Shown: positions 42,550-54,505 of the stretch, piece after piece | How positions within the stretch are numbered: position 1 is the first letter of the stretch | Layout: each line of letters begins with the position of its first letter | Assembly (NCBI GenBank): GCA_019915015.1 | Contig: JAHBBC010000004.1 | Coordinates: 806,001 to 870,000 of the forward strand | Origin: Auriscalpium vulgare | Lineage: Eukaryota; Basidiomycota; Agaricomycetes; Russulales; Auriscalpiaceae | Direction of reading: 5' to 3' | DNA: 64,000 nucleotides | The notes under the pieces: generated by a model | What the model saw: only the letters and a program-made list of their open reading frames with translations | Told to the model about the DNA's origin: nothing | Database searches by the model: none | Made by a program: the position numbers and the translations under genes

Positions 42550-44199
42550 GCGCGCAAGGCGGGCGGTCAAGAGATCCGGGGAAATTGGAGCGGGCGGGCG
42601 CGGGCTGGCGGGCGGGCGGGCGAGAGATGGGGGGAAATTGCGCCAATGTCATTTTGTCTTGTAACCTTGTATGCAGTGTCCACAATCTTGTCCGTTGTAT
42701 TTTCACCTTGTAAATACAGGTGCGCCGCCTTCTAACGCCGTACCTAAGCACTACGCCTGTACTAATGGTCAGCTTAATCCATGTGACGGCCAACTAGAAG
42801 AACGTACTAGCCATCACGCGCCAGACCAATTTTTGAAGCCGTCCATGATACAGTCCATCCACCTCTACCGTCCTCGCGCAAAGGACTGCGTGGTCTTCGT
42901 CGCTCGCACTCGCCGTCGCTATGCTTGCGCGTCGTACTGTGTTACGTGGGATGAGTACGTCTTGTTGTTGTCCAGCATCACGCCTTCACCGCTCATTGCA
43001 CGCATCGGTCCGTGGCATATGACGCCGTTGCCACAGTAGATGGCTGCTGAGCATCCGCCGTAAGTTTTAAACCCGTCGCGAAGAAGGATTGTACTCACCG
43101 CGCGCACGGCTCTACGATGCCCGCGCGCTCTCCCTCCAGTTCGATACGCCGAAAAACCTCACTTCTGCTGCGGAGGCTACTTGCGCTCGGATTGCGGGCC
43201 TGTCGTTCGTTCTCGTGATGCCCCAACGCCGGCGGATTCACCGTGCCTGTACACAGTTCTCGCTCCGGCCTTAGTGACAGGCGGCCATTGCACCAGATTC
43301 AGCACGAACCTGGTCCGATCCTCCTCCCGCAACCGCGTGGGCGGCGCAGCGCGGCCATAAAGGACGCGGCGCTCGATCTGAGCCTGCCCGCTGCAGAAGG
43401 GAGGCCCGCGTACGTCCCCGGCGCCGGCGCGAGCCCAGGTTTCCTCCGCACTGACTCGAGCGCGTCGTTGTCGCACACCAACATTAAGCGAGCGCGTCTA
43501 CGTCTCGCGCACCGATCGACATTGAGCGCTGCGGTCCGCACGCGGGGGACGGCGAGGGAAGAGATTTTTTTCTCAAACGAGAATACCGGCAGGACGCGTA
43601 TATACTACGCCTCAAGTCCGACCTCTCGCGCTTTCGAAATTACCTCGGCCTGTGGACGTAGCAAGCGTCAACATCCCATCACGACAGACAGGCCAACGAG
43701 CTCACCAACGCAGCGTCTAGACAGTATCGCACGCCGTTGCAGAAGAAGTCCTCGAAGATGGCGATGCAGCCGAAGGGGCTGATGAGTAGGATCGTCAACG
43801 ACCTTTCGGCGCTGGCGCTGCAGCTTTATCCCCTCCTTGATTGAAGGCACGCGCTCCTGCTCGGGATCCCGCAGCTTGCCTGAATTGTTGGCTTTGTCTT
43901 TCTCCCGTTCGAGAGCGAGATCGCGGCGAGGCGCGTAAAAAGGGTGGGTGCGAGCGCTGTGCCTCAAGAGGCTGGGACATTTCTGGCCGCACTTACTCAT
44001 GACGACGTTCGAGTACACCCCTGTCGGCTCTGTCAGTGCTAGGAAGCAATTCGCATGAAGACGACATTACTACTCGGGCGCAAACGGCTGCGGGCCGACG
44101 GGTGTGTTGACCAGAAACGGCGCAACGTGCGCGCCCGGCGGGAAAGGGCGACGCACCGACGGGTGGAGACCAGGCAAGTGTCCGCGCATCATTGTGTGT
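42550..44199. other. Unassigned stretch with coding-like fragments
   Basis: Minus-strand pieces read like eroded exons (GGCSAAIYCGNGVICHGPMR near 43040; RTRFVLNLVQWPPVT near 43300; SLTILLISPFGCIAIFEDFF near 43770), but I could not identify or join them. Blocks at 42767-42830 and 43510-43625 recur near 48910 and 48780 in swapped order. Confidence 0.35.
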
Positions 44200-47100
44200 T
44201 GACGGTCTGTGAAAGTTGATGGCTGGACTGGAGGCTGTAGCAGCGCACCAGATTCGTCGCCTTTGCGTTCTCCTCGGGCGGCTTCTCGAGGCGGCGCTCC
44301 GCGGTGCGCATTCGGCGGCCACACTCGTCGACGAACGCGAGCTGATGCAACACTCGACGAGGCGCGACGAGTTGGCTGTCATCCTACGAGTACCATTCCT
44401 GTCAGACGACTGCTTGTCTCCACCGGACTAAGCCCACTCACTTTGTCCGCGCGGTCATGCGCTGATCTTCCAGCACATCCACGCGCTCCCTCAGCACCCG
44501 CGCCTCCGCGCTCGCCTGTTTTCGCGCGCGCTCCGCCTTCTCCAGCTGCCTGCGCGCCTCCTCCGCCTCCTTCCGCGCGCGCCCGACCTTCTGCAGCTCG
44601 CGCTGGCGCTCCGCCTCGCCCTCCTCGCGGCGGCGCCGCTCCGCCTTCAGGTGGCGCCCGAGCGCCTCCGCGTTGCGCTACACGCGAGCGAGGTCCGCTG
44701 CGAGGCGCTCCTTCTCCCTTGTCCGCGGTCGCTGTTACTTGCAGCGCGTGGGTGCGCTCGGAGAGTGCGCGCTTTAGGTCTTCAATCTCGAGCATCTGCA
44801 GGTCGAGCGCATGTCGCCGGGTGTTGTGCGACGTCTGCGAGGCGGCGTGCTCGTCGCGCAGTTTGTTGATTTGCTGCGCGTCGTCATCATGGCGATGCAA
44901 CGGGGACACGCCGTTTGTATCGCCGTTCTTCCCTGGCGTGTTCACGCCAACTAGCGCACGCATGCTCTGCAAACGCACCACCAGCTCCTCTTTCTCCTCC
45001 TCCAGGATCTCAAGCTTTGCCTCGCGCGCACGGTCCATCGCCTTGCGGGCAGGAGACTGCGCCAGCGCGCCATTAAGGCGTCCGATCTCGCGGTACGCGT
45101 CGTCGAGCTCCTCTTCGAGCGCGCGAATTTGGGCGTCCGACTCGTCCGCAGCATCGTCAGGATTGTGGCTTCGTGATGGCTCGGTGCGGGACCGCTCGCG
45201 TTCGCGCTCCAGGGATGCAATAGTGCGCCGCAGCTCTGAGATCGTAGCCTCGTCGGCTCGAATCATCTGCTCCGCAGCATCAATAGCCTCCTCCAGTTGG
45301 TGCGCTAGCTTAGCGTTGCGGTTGGCCTCGGCTTGGATATGTTCGAAGTCTTGATCAGTTTGCTCTTCGTCCGTCGCAGCGGTGGCCAGCTGCTCGCGCA
45401 ACAGCTCCAAATCGCCCTCCAGCGCGTCAATGTGCTCGCCTGCAGCGTGGGCATCCGTCTCTAGTTCCGCGATGTATGTTTTTGCACCTTCAAGCTTTTC
45501 CTCGGCCTGCCCGAGCACCTGCTCCCCTCACAGGATCAGATCCTGTTCCATTGCGTCGAGTCCTGTGTTGCGTGCGGCGCGAACATCCCTCTCCGAATCT
45601 GCGATGTGCTCCTCCGCCTGGCGCTACTCGTGCGGCAGGTCTTCAACGTGCGCCTGCGCAGTGCGCAGCTACGCCATCGTTTTCCCGAGCTTCTCGTTCG
45701 CCGCGCACAGGTCGCCACCGAGCTCACGCCCGCTTTCCAGCACCTTCTCTGCCTTCTCCGCCCGGGCTTCGGCGAACTGCTTCTCCTGCTCGAGTTCCTC
45801 GACGGCACGCTCGAGTTCCTTCAAATGCGAGTCAGTCTGTTCTGCGTCCTGGGCCCTCTGTTCGGCTTTGGCTAGCTGGGCTTCGAGGTCGTGGATGATG
45901 CCCTCGACGCCTTGCTCGACTTCGCCCATCTTCTCTCGCCAGCGCTCCTTGTCCCGCGAACGCGCAGCATGCTCCTCCTGCAGCTCACCCGCAGCGTCCT
46001 CCTTCTCCCTGATGCACCTCTCCAGCTCTGCCTTCATCGCTTCCAGCTCCTCCTCCATCTCGGCCCTCTCTTCCATCCACCCCTCGCCGCCTGCATCCTC
46101 CACGACGTTGCCCAGCGTCAGCCCAATGTCGCTGACCCTACGCCCGCCGCTCCCGCGCCTGCCCGCACCCCTCGCTACGCCCTGCAGTTCCTCTAGCTCA
46201 CGTTGCGTTCTCCTCTGCGAGGCCATAGTTCTCTTCGCGCAGCAGTCCGGCCGCCCCTGCAAGCGTTTCGCTCTCTTGCAGGCGTCGGTTGAGGCTGTGT
46301 AGGTACGTGTTCAGCTTGCCCGCGTTGAAGCGGCCCACGCCATGCCCGCCTGCGCCGAGTCCCATCACGGGATCAAATAAGGCATTCGCTCGCGTGCACC
46401 GGCGCGGTCAGATTGTGCGAGGACGCGGTCGAGACGAAGGAAGCGCGCTCGTGAGGCGACCCCTCGGACTCAGACTCGGACGCGGCGGGCCAGGTGGTTG
46501 CGAGCGGGTGCGAGAGCCGGCCGACGGCGCGCGCACGAGGGCGGGGGCCGTGCGTGATGCCGGCAAAGGCGGCCTGGAGGCGCAGAGGGCGAGGGGTCTC
46601 GGGCTCTTCGCTGTTACGCGCGCTGATTGGGGTCTCTACCAGCATGGGCGCATCGTTGCTGCCTCCTGAATTCGGCGTCTCCATGGGCATTGTCCGAAGA
46701 GGATGTGGCGTTGGGTTTGCGAGGCGCGGACGGGGCTGTTGGGTTGATAACGTCGGCGGGCGTTGATGGTAGGAAACGCGCACGGGGGCGCGGAAGGAAG
46801 GCAGGGGTAGGTGTGAATGCAACAGAACGCCGCGGGAGACGATAAGGCTGTTAGCGGAGCAGATGGCGACCGAGCAGACAAAGGATTTGACCGCGGACTT
46901 GGGGCCTCTTGTGATGATAAGGTTGGCTCGCGTTCAGACTGCCCACTTTCAGCGTCGCCGACTTCATCTTCATCCTGCTTGGCAGAGTAGGCGCCGTTCC
47001 GCTGAAAGTCGTCCGGTGACTGAGGTCCTTCCTCTTCTATATTAAGCTGCGCAGGAGACGCGTTGTTGGAGGGCGGGAGAGGAACAGACACTGCGGCCAT

Positions 47101-47690
47101 GGGCGATATCGCGATCGTATGAGTCCAAAAGAGCGATTACTTGTGTGGCGTTGATTTCGACTCGGACGAAGAGGGGGACGGGGTGGTACGCGTGAGCGAC
47201 GAGGTGCGCATACGGGGGATGGGCCGGCGGACATTGACGTTGCGCATCTTGTCAAAAGGTGATGCCTGTAGGGCATGAGCGGTGGGTACACATATAGCAA
47301 AGATGGCGCACCTTGGGCTCAGATTTTAGACTGACCGAGTAGTCATAACTCCTGTCCTTCTTGCTCGCCTCAAAGTCTGGCGAACCCGTTCTGCTCTTAG
47401 CGCATCTGCCAGCGACAGATCGTCCTCCTCCTGCACGACCACGCTCACGTCCATGTCCGCCTCTGCAAAATCATGCGGAGCACCCGGAAGCGATGGCATA
47501 GCGCTGATATCGTCGAAGGTGAAGCTATTCTGTTGATCGGCCGTTGAAGGCGTCGACCTCTTGAGTGATGCTGAAGGCGAAAATGCCGACGATCTGCTGG
47601 CTCGGCTGGCGAGTGACTGCGCAAATCTTGCAGTGCTGGATGCACATGATGAGGTGAGCGCGGGCGTTGTGGTATGATGCGACAGTGCAT
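44200..47690 (-). pseudogene. Long coiled-coil protein, multiply broken
   Basis: Minus strand from about 47690: a Ser/Thr-rich region (SLASRASRSSAFSPSASLKR, FTFDDISAMPSLPGAPHDF, LSLADALRAERVRQT), then PHERASFVSTASSHNLTAP, a Gly-rich block (FDPVMGLGAGGHGVGRFNAG then KLNTYLHSLNRRLQE), and from 46.2 to 44.4 kb almost continuous heptad-type coiled coil (ELERAVEELEQEKQFAEARA; AELETDAHAAGEHIDALEGD). Breaks seen: frame changes near 46390, 46200 and 44720; in-frame stops at 45669 and twice between 45530 and 45640; a further TAG near 44690. Length and layout suggest a cytoskeletal or spindle-pole-type scaffold, but that is inference. Confidence 0.7.
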
Positions 47691-48007
47691 CAGGAGTTGA
47701 ATGTAGAGGAATTGACAGATTGGCGTCGTCGTGGCTTCGTCAGTTGTTGTCGACTCTTGAATTTCCGCGGAGTAGTCGAGGGCAGTCAGAGAGGGCGACG
47801 AGCGGGAGTGGGGTGACAGGGGCGGGCGGGGACATCGGTGGTGACGCAGAGGCAGGGAGTGAAGACGACGGCACTCGTATGTGGCTCGATTTAGCGTCTC
47901 GCGCAGGTTCTACGACTCGACTCTTGACCTCTGCCTGTTTCAGCACTCTCACCACAAACTGTCCTCACTCTCTTCACCACTTTCTTATACCTGAAGTCGG
48001 GTACAAT

Positions 48008-48454
48008 ATGCAGCAACCTGGTACGACTTCTGGAGGCAGCGGCGGAGAGCGTCCCTTCGCACGAGAACCCCGCGCCGCTCTCCAGAGCAACCTCCCTGCG
48101 TCCACGACCCCGCACCGTCGCGGTCTAGGACAAAGGTTGATGAGCGTGTTCAGACGGACAAACACGAGTACGTACCGATTGCTCGTGCTCTTCCAGTAGC
48201 TCACGCGCCGTCCGCCGGTCACAGCCTTGACCGACACTAGCAGCCCGGCGGGTCCGCGAACCCGTGTTGCGAACATCTATCGCCGCGTCATTGGGGCTTT
48301 GAGGCCCGGTCTTGTGCGGCAAACGGCTCCCTCCACCGGGGAGAGCGAGAATGCGTCGGATGACAGCATGTCGACGCCCAAGTCGGCATTGTCGCAGAAC
48401 TCGAAGAAGGAGCGCAACAACTTCTCGTACAACCCGGGGCCGTATCTGCGATGA
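48008..48454 (+). CDS. Small basic protein, duplicated gene copy 2, 2 exons, 129 aa
   Basis: Exons 48008-48167 (160 nt) and 48225-48454; 57-nt intron GTACGT...TCACAG at the same codon position as copy 1. Exon 1 ends QRLMSVFRRTNT; exon 2 encodes RTRVANIYRRVIGALRPG and ends SKKERNNFSYNPGP. Matching upstream sequence (ATGTGGCTCGATTTAGCGTC at 47879 against ATGTGGCTCGATTTGGCGTC near 41970) shows the promoter region was copied too. Both copies stay open while the gene between them decayed, which hints at retained function. Confidence 0.72.
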
Positions 48455-49983
48455 ACTGGGGGAGGAACGGCGCGTGGGATGGCGGGGGCGGCTGGGGCGT
48501 GCGTGGGTCAGGGCGGCCGGGGCGCAGGGGGCAGCGGGAGGGTATGGCGTGGTCGATGAGCGGGGCAGCATGGCGGCGAGCCTGAGACTGAGCTCTAGTA
48601 TCCAGGCCAGTGTACGTTTGGTAAACCCATACACCAGTCGAGCACTGACCATGCAATCCTGTAGACCTTTTTGACTTTCTTGGTAATGAGCGGTGGCAAT
48701 CTGTGCCGTTCGCGTACGCTTTTGACCTCATGAATCTTCGTCAGATGTCATATTCACGGTGATCATCTCGCGCGCTGACCGACAGAGGGCGCTGCGGCCC
48801 GCACACAGGGGACGGAGAAGCCAGAAATTTTGAATACCTGGCATGACGCGTATGTACTATGCCTTTGATACGACTCGCGCGCCACGCTCGCCTTATTCCT
48901 ATTGCAGCCGGTCAGCTTAATTCATGTCACGCAAACAAAAAGCTTACTAGGCATCATGCGCCCGACAAAGCCAATGCGCTCGTTTTCGTGACCCGAGACC
49001 CGCACCATCGTCTCAACGTGAACCAGGCCGCCGTTTGCGCCGTCGCAGCAGGTTTTGGAGACCGCTTTCACTGACGCATTTTGTCAAACACATCTCCCGC
49101 GCATCTCGACGCCTCCCACCAATTTTCAACGCTCTGCTGGGCGCTGCGCCCGTCACCAAAAAACGCGGCCTGGACGCCGCCCGAGGATGTCGCCGCAAGC
49201 GGCCAAAAATGCGCCGGATGCCACCCAAATGATTTCATCCGCTGCCCGCCGAGCGCGCTCCCGCGCCCTCCATCGTCTTGGTAGCGCTGCGCCTCAGCTT
49301 CAAGCTTTTCGGCGGTGGCGGGTGGGGCTGTGGAGGCGCGCAGCGGCGGTGGATGCCGTGTCGCCACCTTCAAGTCCAACGCATTCCTGTTGCGGACGAC
49401 GCTGGGCTCGTGCATGTACGCGATCACCAATCACCAGCTGCAAATGGCTTGGATGTCCCGTCCAAAAACGCTTGCTGAACGCCTTGCTCGTACTGTTGCC
49501 TCTGGCGGATGAACTGGTCCAGAAGAGTGCCAGCCTGCCGAACAAAAGAGACGTCAGCGCGGGCTCACGATGAACACGAAGCAAACACGCCTGCCAGCGT
49601 CCTTCGCGTCCTCGATGAAGCACGACGTCTGCTCATCGAGTCTCCCTTCCTTCTCCTCCCGCGGGACTCGAGCGGATGGCGACGATGATTTCTTGAATGC
49701 CAGCGCAGCTTCCTGGATGTCGCTGAGGATGGGCGGTGTCCCCGCGATGCGCGCCAAATCTTCCATGGCGAAGGAGACATAAGTGCCACCGGCGGGACCG
49801 ACCAGTCAATAAGCAGCAAAGACGGGAGGAAGTGAGGCCGGATATGTTCTCTTGCAGTCGGAGGTCAACGGTCCCGGTCAACCGTAAGTCGCTCGTTGCG
49901 GGCAGCCGCATCAGCAAAACCGTCGAAATGTCACATGTCACACCCGGTCACAGCGGATTTCAGCGGCTGTAATTTGCGCGGAG
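48455..49983. other. Unassigned stretch
   Basis: Minus-strand frames at 49068-49430 and 49554-49766 (ARIAGTPPILSDIQEAALAF and FIEDAKDAGRRVCFVFIVS) read like eroded exons of one gene but are not recognised. Confidence 0.35.
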
Positions 49984-50011
49984 GATTATAACCCTATATG
50001 AAGTCATTGTA
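49984..50011 (+). repeat. 28-bp exact repeat, copy 1
   Basis: GATTATAACCCTATATGAAG plus TCATTGTA; identical to 55315-55342. Both precede a duplicated minus-strand gene. Confidence 0.85.
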
Positions 50012-50551
50012 TTAATGTACCCGGGCTTAAACGTATGCCTGGGATCAGGTTTCCCCTGCAGTATTTCGTGCCCACCTTCCTATTTGGGAGGGCGTGCGAA
50101 TAATATCGGTAAAACGTCGGCTAGGGCTGCCTGGGGTGTCATCATGATGTGATGTCGTTTGTCAGCGGTGGCTGGTTGAACGAGTTATGAGTCGGGCGTC
50201 GTTGGGGCTTCGGCAGGGCTTCGGGCTGGTTTCTTGTCTGGTTAGTTCAAGTTGCGTGCGCCTTTCGTGGTGCAGGATGAAAGTGCGGCAAGAGTACTGT
50301 CTCTGTTGTGTATCAAGTTGACCACAAACTTTTACATAGGTATTACAATGTACAGGAATGGCAAATGCGACCAGGTAGTACGAAAGTATTCAGTGCTCGC
50401 TATGTCGAGTCTGCTCGTCAAGGACAAATCTTCTCATCACTGTTCCGGTCTCCATCGTCCTCGGAGTCGTTGCTATTCCAGTCTTCATTATCCTTGCCCT
50501 CGTCCTGCTCGCCCTTGCTGTCGTCCGGTATGCACTTCCGCGTTGGCCTCA

Positions 50552-50962
50552 TCAATCACCATGCACGGTGTCGGCCTCTAGTGTCATGCCCGCTTCGTCC
50601 GTCAACTTGACGAGGCCCTTGAGTACGTGCGCTGCCAGCGCGCGCTGACACGGCCGAGGAGCTGTAGTCCAAGCGGCCACATACCTAGCCAAAACTTCGC
50701 CCGCGACATCTGCTAGCTGTAGAGCCTCCGGGGCGATGGAGACGGCAGCGGCTACGCCGACGCGGCCGGCGCGGCGGTCGATCTGCAGCCCGTCAGCCTC
50801 ATACCCAGCGACGAAGACCTTCGTGCGCGCAGACCGCCATCGCGGGATGCCTGCGGCGCGCACTGCACCTGCTAACCCTTGCCGCGCGCCGCAGTCCCAA
50901 CCAACCCGCCGCCGCACAGCGCGGGTTGTCCCTGCAGTCTTGACCGCTAAGATGCACCTCAA
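50552..50962 (-). pseudogene. Duplicated unknown gene, copy 1 fragment
   Basis: The frame has coding character (APEALQLADVAGEVLARYVA, VLKGLVKLTDEAGMTLEAD) and ends at a TGA where copy 2 continues into an acidic tail. No upstream exons were found. Family not recognised. Confidence 0.5.
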
Positions 50963-51180
50963 GCACTTGTCATTAAATAATGGTTGGTTCGGGACCAGGC
51001 GTCGCCCGGTATTTCTCTATCTGTGTCTTTAAATCCTTACAGCGGCTTCTTTTCTTTCAATACTACTTAGTGCCTACGGACAGTCGTCACTACGTCGTTA
51101 ACCTTTATTTCCACACGCGAATAGCGACTGTTCTGCACACCGTGACGCGTGTGGTCGTGGACATGTACCGCTGCGTACTT

Positions 51181-51364
51181 CTTCAGTCCCGTGCCAGACC
51201 GGTCGGGGCTCGTATGTGCACCCCGCCCGGTCCTGGCGGGATCCCGCCCGCACCGCGCGGGCTCAGCGCGCCCAGCAATGCTGGAGCAGCTGGAGCCCGC
51301 GCGCATCGAGGGACTCTGCCAGGACCGAGCGGATGCCGCCCGGTCTGCGCGCCGCTCCGGTGCC
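51181..51364 (+). repeat. 184-bp inverted repeat, left arm
   Basis: Matches the reverse complement of 52921-53104 at 176 of 184 positions by my count. Contains the palindromes GGCGGGATCCCGCC and CCAGCAATGCTGG. The core belongs to the dispersed repeat family of the array spacers. Confidence 0.85.
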
Positions 51365-52920
51365 CTAGTACCGCTGCCATGGCCGCCGCTGCTGTCGCCG
51401 TCGTCATCGGCACCCTGTGCACGCCGCTCACCTGGTCCACGCGCGCGTCCCTCGCTGCGCCTCCCTGCTCACCGTTGCCCTTGTAACGCGCCGCTGCTCC
51501 TGTCGTTGCGCGCCCCGCGGCCTCGTCCTCGTGTGACCCACCCGGCCTGTGCGAGCCCGCCTAGTCCACGCCCGCGCCTCTCATCGTCTCGTCGTGCGCC
51601 GCGACCGGGCGGATATTGCCCGGTCTGCGCGCCGCCCGTGGACAGCTGCCAGTGCCGCTGCTGTCGGTGCCCCGCCCGGTCTGTGCGCGCCCGACGAGCT
51701 CCATCGCCGCGCGTGCTCGTCGCCCTCGCTGCGCGCCGCGCGTGCTCGTTGCCGTCGCTGCGCACACCGCGACCCTGCTCGTTGCGGCGCCGTGCCCCTG
51801 CCCGTTGAACTCGTCGCGCGCCCCAGCTTGCTGCCCTTGCTGCGCTCGGCACGTCCTCCTCGCCGCGCGCCCATGCCAGTCGCCCTCACCGCGCATCCCT
51901 GCTCGTCGTCCTCACTGCGCGCCCCTGCACGTCGCCGTCGCCGTCGCCGTCTTCGCTGCGCGTTCGTGCGCGCCGTGCGTGTCGCGCTCGTCATCTTCGT
52001 CGGCTTCGCTGTGCGCTCCTGCGCGTCATCCTCGTCGTCCTCGCCGTGAGCCCATGCGTGTCGTCCTCGCTGCACAGCCAGGAGGCACCTGGTTTAGCAC
52101 CATACAAGACTGCGCAAGCGGGTTTTGCGGTTGTCGGGGCTGTGGAGGCTGGAATATGGCCTCGCGTGCGGGCGTGGAAGCGACGAAGGCAAGTGACCCG
52201 GGCTACTAGTAGTCGAAGCCCGAGTTCAATTCCCACGACCTGCAGTCAACAAGTACACGTGATCGCGAGAGTTCAAGAATCAACGCGGCCAAGTCCTCTT
52301 CCTCCCTGCTACTTACCACCTGCCCAACCGCGACACCTTCCCCGCACTCTCCCACCATCACCATCAGCTCATCAACACCCCAGTCAGCTGCGCAACTACA
52401 AGACAACAAGGGGATGACGAAGACTACCGCCAAGGGGCAACGCGCGTGGGCGGGCATCAAGGACGACGAACACGGGCGCACAGCGAAGGCGGTGATGTGT
52501 ACAGGCGCGCAGCGAGGGTGAGGGTGGTGGGGAGGATGGCCGACGAGGACCGCGACGAGCGCACAATGGAGATCACGACGAGCGGCTCACGAAGAGGACG
52601 ACGAGCAGCGCACGACGGCGGCATCGCACATGGGCGGGCAGCGACGACGACGCGCATGGGCTCGCAGCAAGGACGTGGGCGCTTGGTCAGGACGCTGCGA
52701 ATGCAAGGTGCGTACGGCTGGAGCGTTGACGAGGGGTGGCGCGCAGCAAGGGCAGCGTGGGCGCAGACGAGGAGTAGGGGCAGATGGCGGCAAGGGTCAA
52801 GCGGCGAGGGCGACGACGTGCGCGATGAGGAGGGAATGACAACGGCGACGATGGGCGCATGGTGCCGGCGGGGACGGGGGGCGCGCACAGGCCGCGCCGG
52901 GTACTGGCGGCGGCGGCCAT
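51365..52920. other. Low-complexity interior of inverted-repeat structure
   Basis: Left half is an imperfect C-rich repeat of words like TCGTCGCCCTCGCTGCGCGC; right half is its G-rich mirror. About 250 bp near 52080-52380 is ordinary sequence. Long open frames here are composition artefacts. Confidence 0.6.
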
Positions 52921-53104
52921 GGCACTGGAGCGGCGCGCAGACCGGGCGGCATCCGCTCGGTCCTGGCAGAGTCCCTCTATGCGCGTGGGCTCCAGCTGCT
53001 CCAGCATTGCTGGGCGCGCTGAGCCCGCGCGGTGCGGGCGGGATCCCGCCAGGACCGGGCGGGGTGCACATACAAGCCCCGCCTGGTCTGGCACGCAACT
53101 GAAG
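52921..53104 (-). repeat. 184-bp inverted repeat, right arm
   Basis: Reverse complement of the left arm with 8 mismatches and no gaps. Confidence 0.85.
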
Positions 53105-53263
53105 TCCCTCCCGCTGCCTGCACACACCCAGCGGCATAGGGAAGACAAACGTCGCGTCGTCTCCGAGACCAGTCGTCCGCGCCATCCGCCGTCCTCTTCA
53201 AGTGTCGAAACATAAATGTCATAATATATAGAGTACGTATCAAGGCCATTGGCCGACGTGCCT

Positions 53264-53952
53264 TTACACCCTGTTTATCAACATCCTGGCGCCGTAACTT
53301 GTTCGGTCCCTAGAACCGCGCAGAGTAGTTACAGCCCTCGGGACCAATAATGCGGTGAGATGACTACCCAGTATTGTCGTATGTGCAGCGCACCCCACTT
53401 GAACTTCTACCATCACTACGTCGCCTACGCGCAGGTCCCAGATTGAGAGGACAGGCATCCTAACATGATAAGGGTGCCACCGATGGGATCCGTCGAGATA
53501 GAACGGCCTCCGCGGGGCTGTCGGGATAGAGAGTAGTATGCCTAGTGTCTCATGAAATAGAGGTCCCAGCCGAGTCTCTATATGATTGATGAGTCCAGGA
53601 CAGGTCTCAACACAGTTAACTCACCATTCAGAACCGACGGGTGCGTCGAGCTAGTCCACAGAAGAGCTCTCAATGCTCTCGCATCCTCGAAACTTGGCAG
53701 AACCCTCATGGTCGACGCGCGTTCATCCGCAACGCCGATGTGCGACACTTCACCCACAAACGATAGGGTTACCGCTTGCCCACAACTCGGTAGATGAAGA
53801 CGACGGCGAGGCCCGTCGCCGTGCCAGAGCAAAGACGGAGGTAACCCGCGCAATGCAAAGTATGACAGCGGAGACTGTGACCAATTCTGCAGGAAACGTT
53901 TATAGCTGCCAAAACCATCAGCGTTGACATTATCCTTTGCTGTACGACTCAC
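53264..53952 (-). CDS. Possible two-exon unknown gene (5' end unresolved)
   Basis: Exon ending at 53625 (RALRALLWTSSTHPSVLN) joins exon 53577-53264 through a 47-nt GTGAGT...TAG intron in frame; the second exon reads FHETLGILLSIPTAPRRPFY then LSIWDLRVGDVVMVEVQV and stops with TAA at 53266-53264. The upstream frame begins with GTG at 53952, so the real start is probably in a further exon. No recognised family. Confidence 0.4.
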
Positions 53953-54505
53953 TGAGAAAACCGAACACCATCTGCTTTCACAATCTCCACCACAAGTGCT
54001 CGACGACGAAGACGCATGGCAGCAGATAACATTGACAGCGGGGAGGTGTCACAAGGCGCAAAGAAACAGAGCTATATAACTGCCTCTGTTAGGGGGTACT
54101 AATCTATTTTTGCCTAGTTCCTGTCATTGCGGCGTTCGCAAATCCCGCGCGCACTCGGTCCGCCCGCATTTGTTCTGCAGAGACCCTAGGCTACATCAGA
54201 ATTAGGGCCGTTGGCTGGCAGACCCCCAGGCACGGTACCCGCACCATATACGGACACCCTGGATCATCTATGTAATTCGACCTCGTAGTACTGTAGTAGT
54301 AAGCAAACATACACGTGAGCGCGTCGACGCATCAACAGAGTCACGAGCCCAGGACGGAGCAGAGCACAGGAGTATGTCGACGGGCCTCTTACACCTCGAC
54401 ACTCTCTCCCGCCGATACCCCTACTTATGCCCGGCACGGCGCAGGACCGGGCAAGACGGCTCCCAATGCGGTACATGGACTGATGTGCTTTCGTCGCGAA
54501 GAGGG
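53953..54505. other. Nothing seen
   Basis: Only short frames without motif or splice logic. Confidence 0.4.

Noticed and set aside
52195..52245. tRNA- or SINE-like sequence (GAGTTCAATTCCC)
   Set aside because: The T-arm does not pair and no A-box consensus is present.
51469..53185. Several 120-240 codon frames on both strands
   Set aside because: They are by-products of Arg/Ala/Ser-coding low-complexity repeats inside the inverted-repeat structure.
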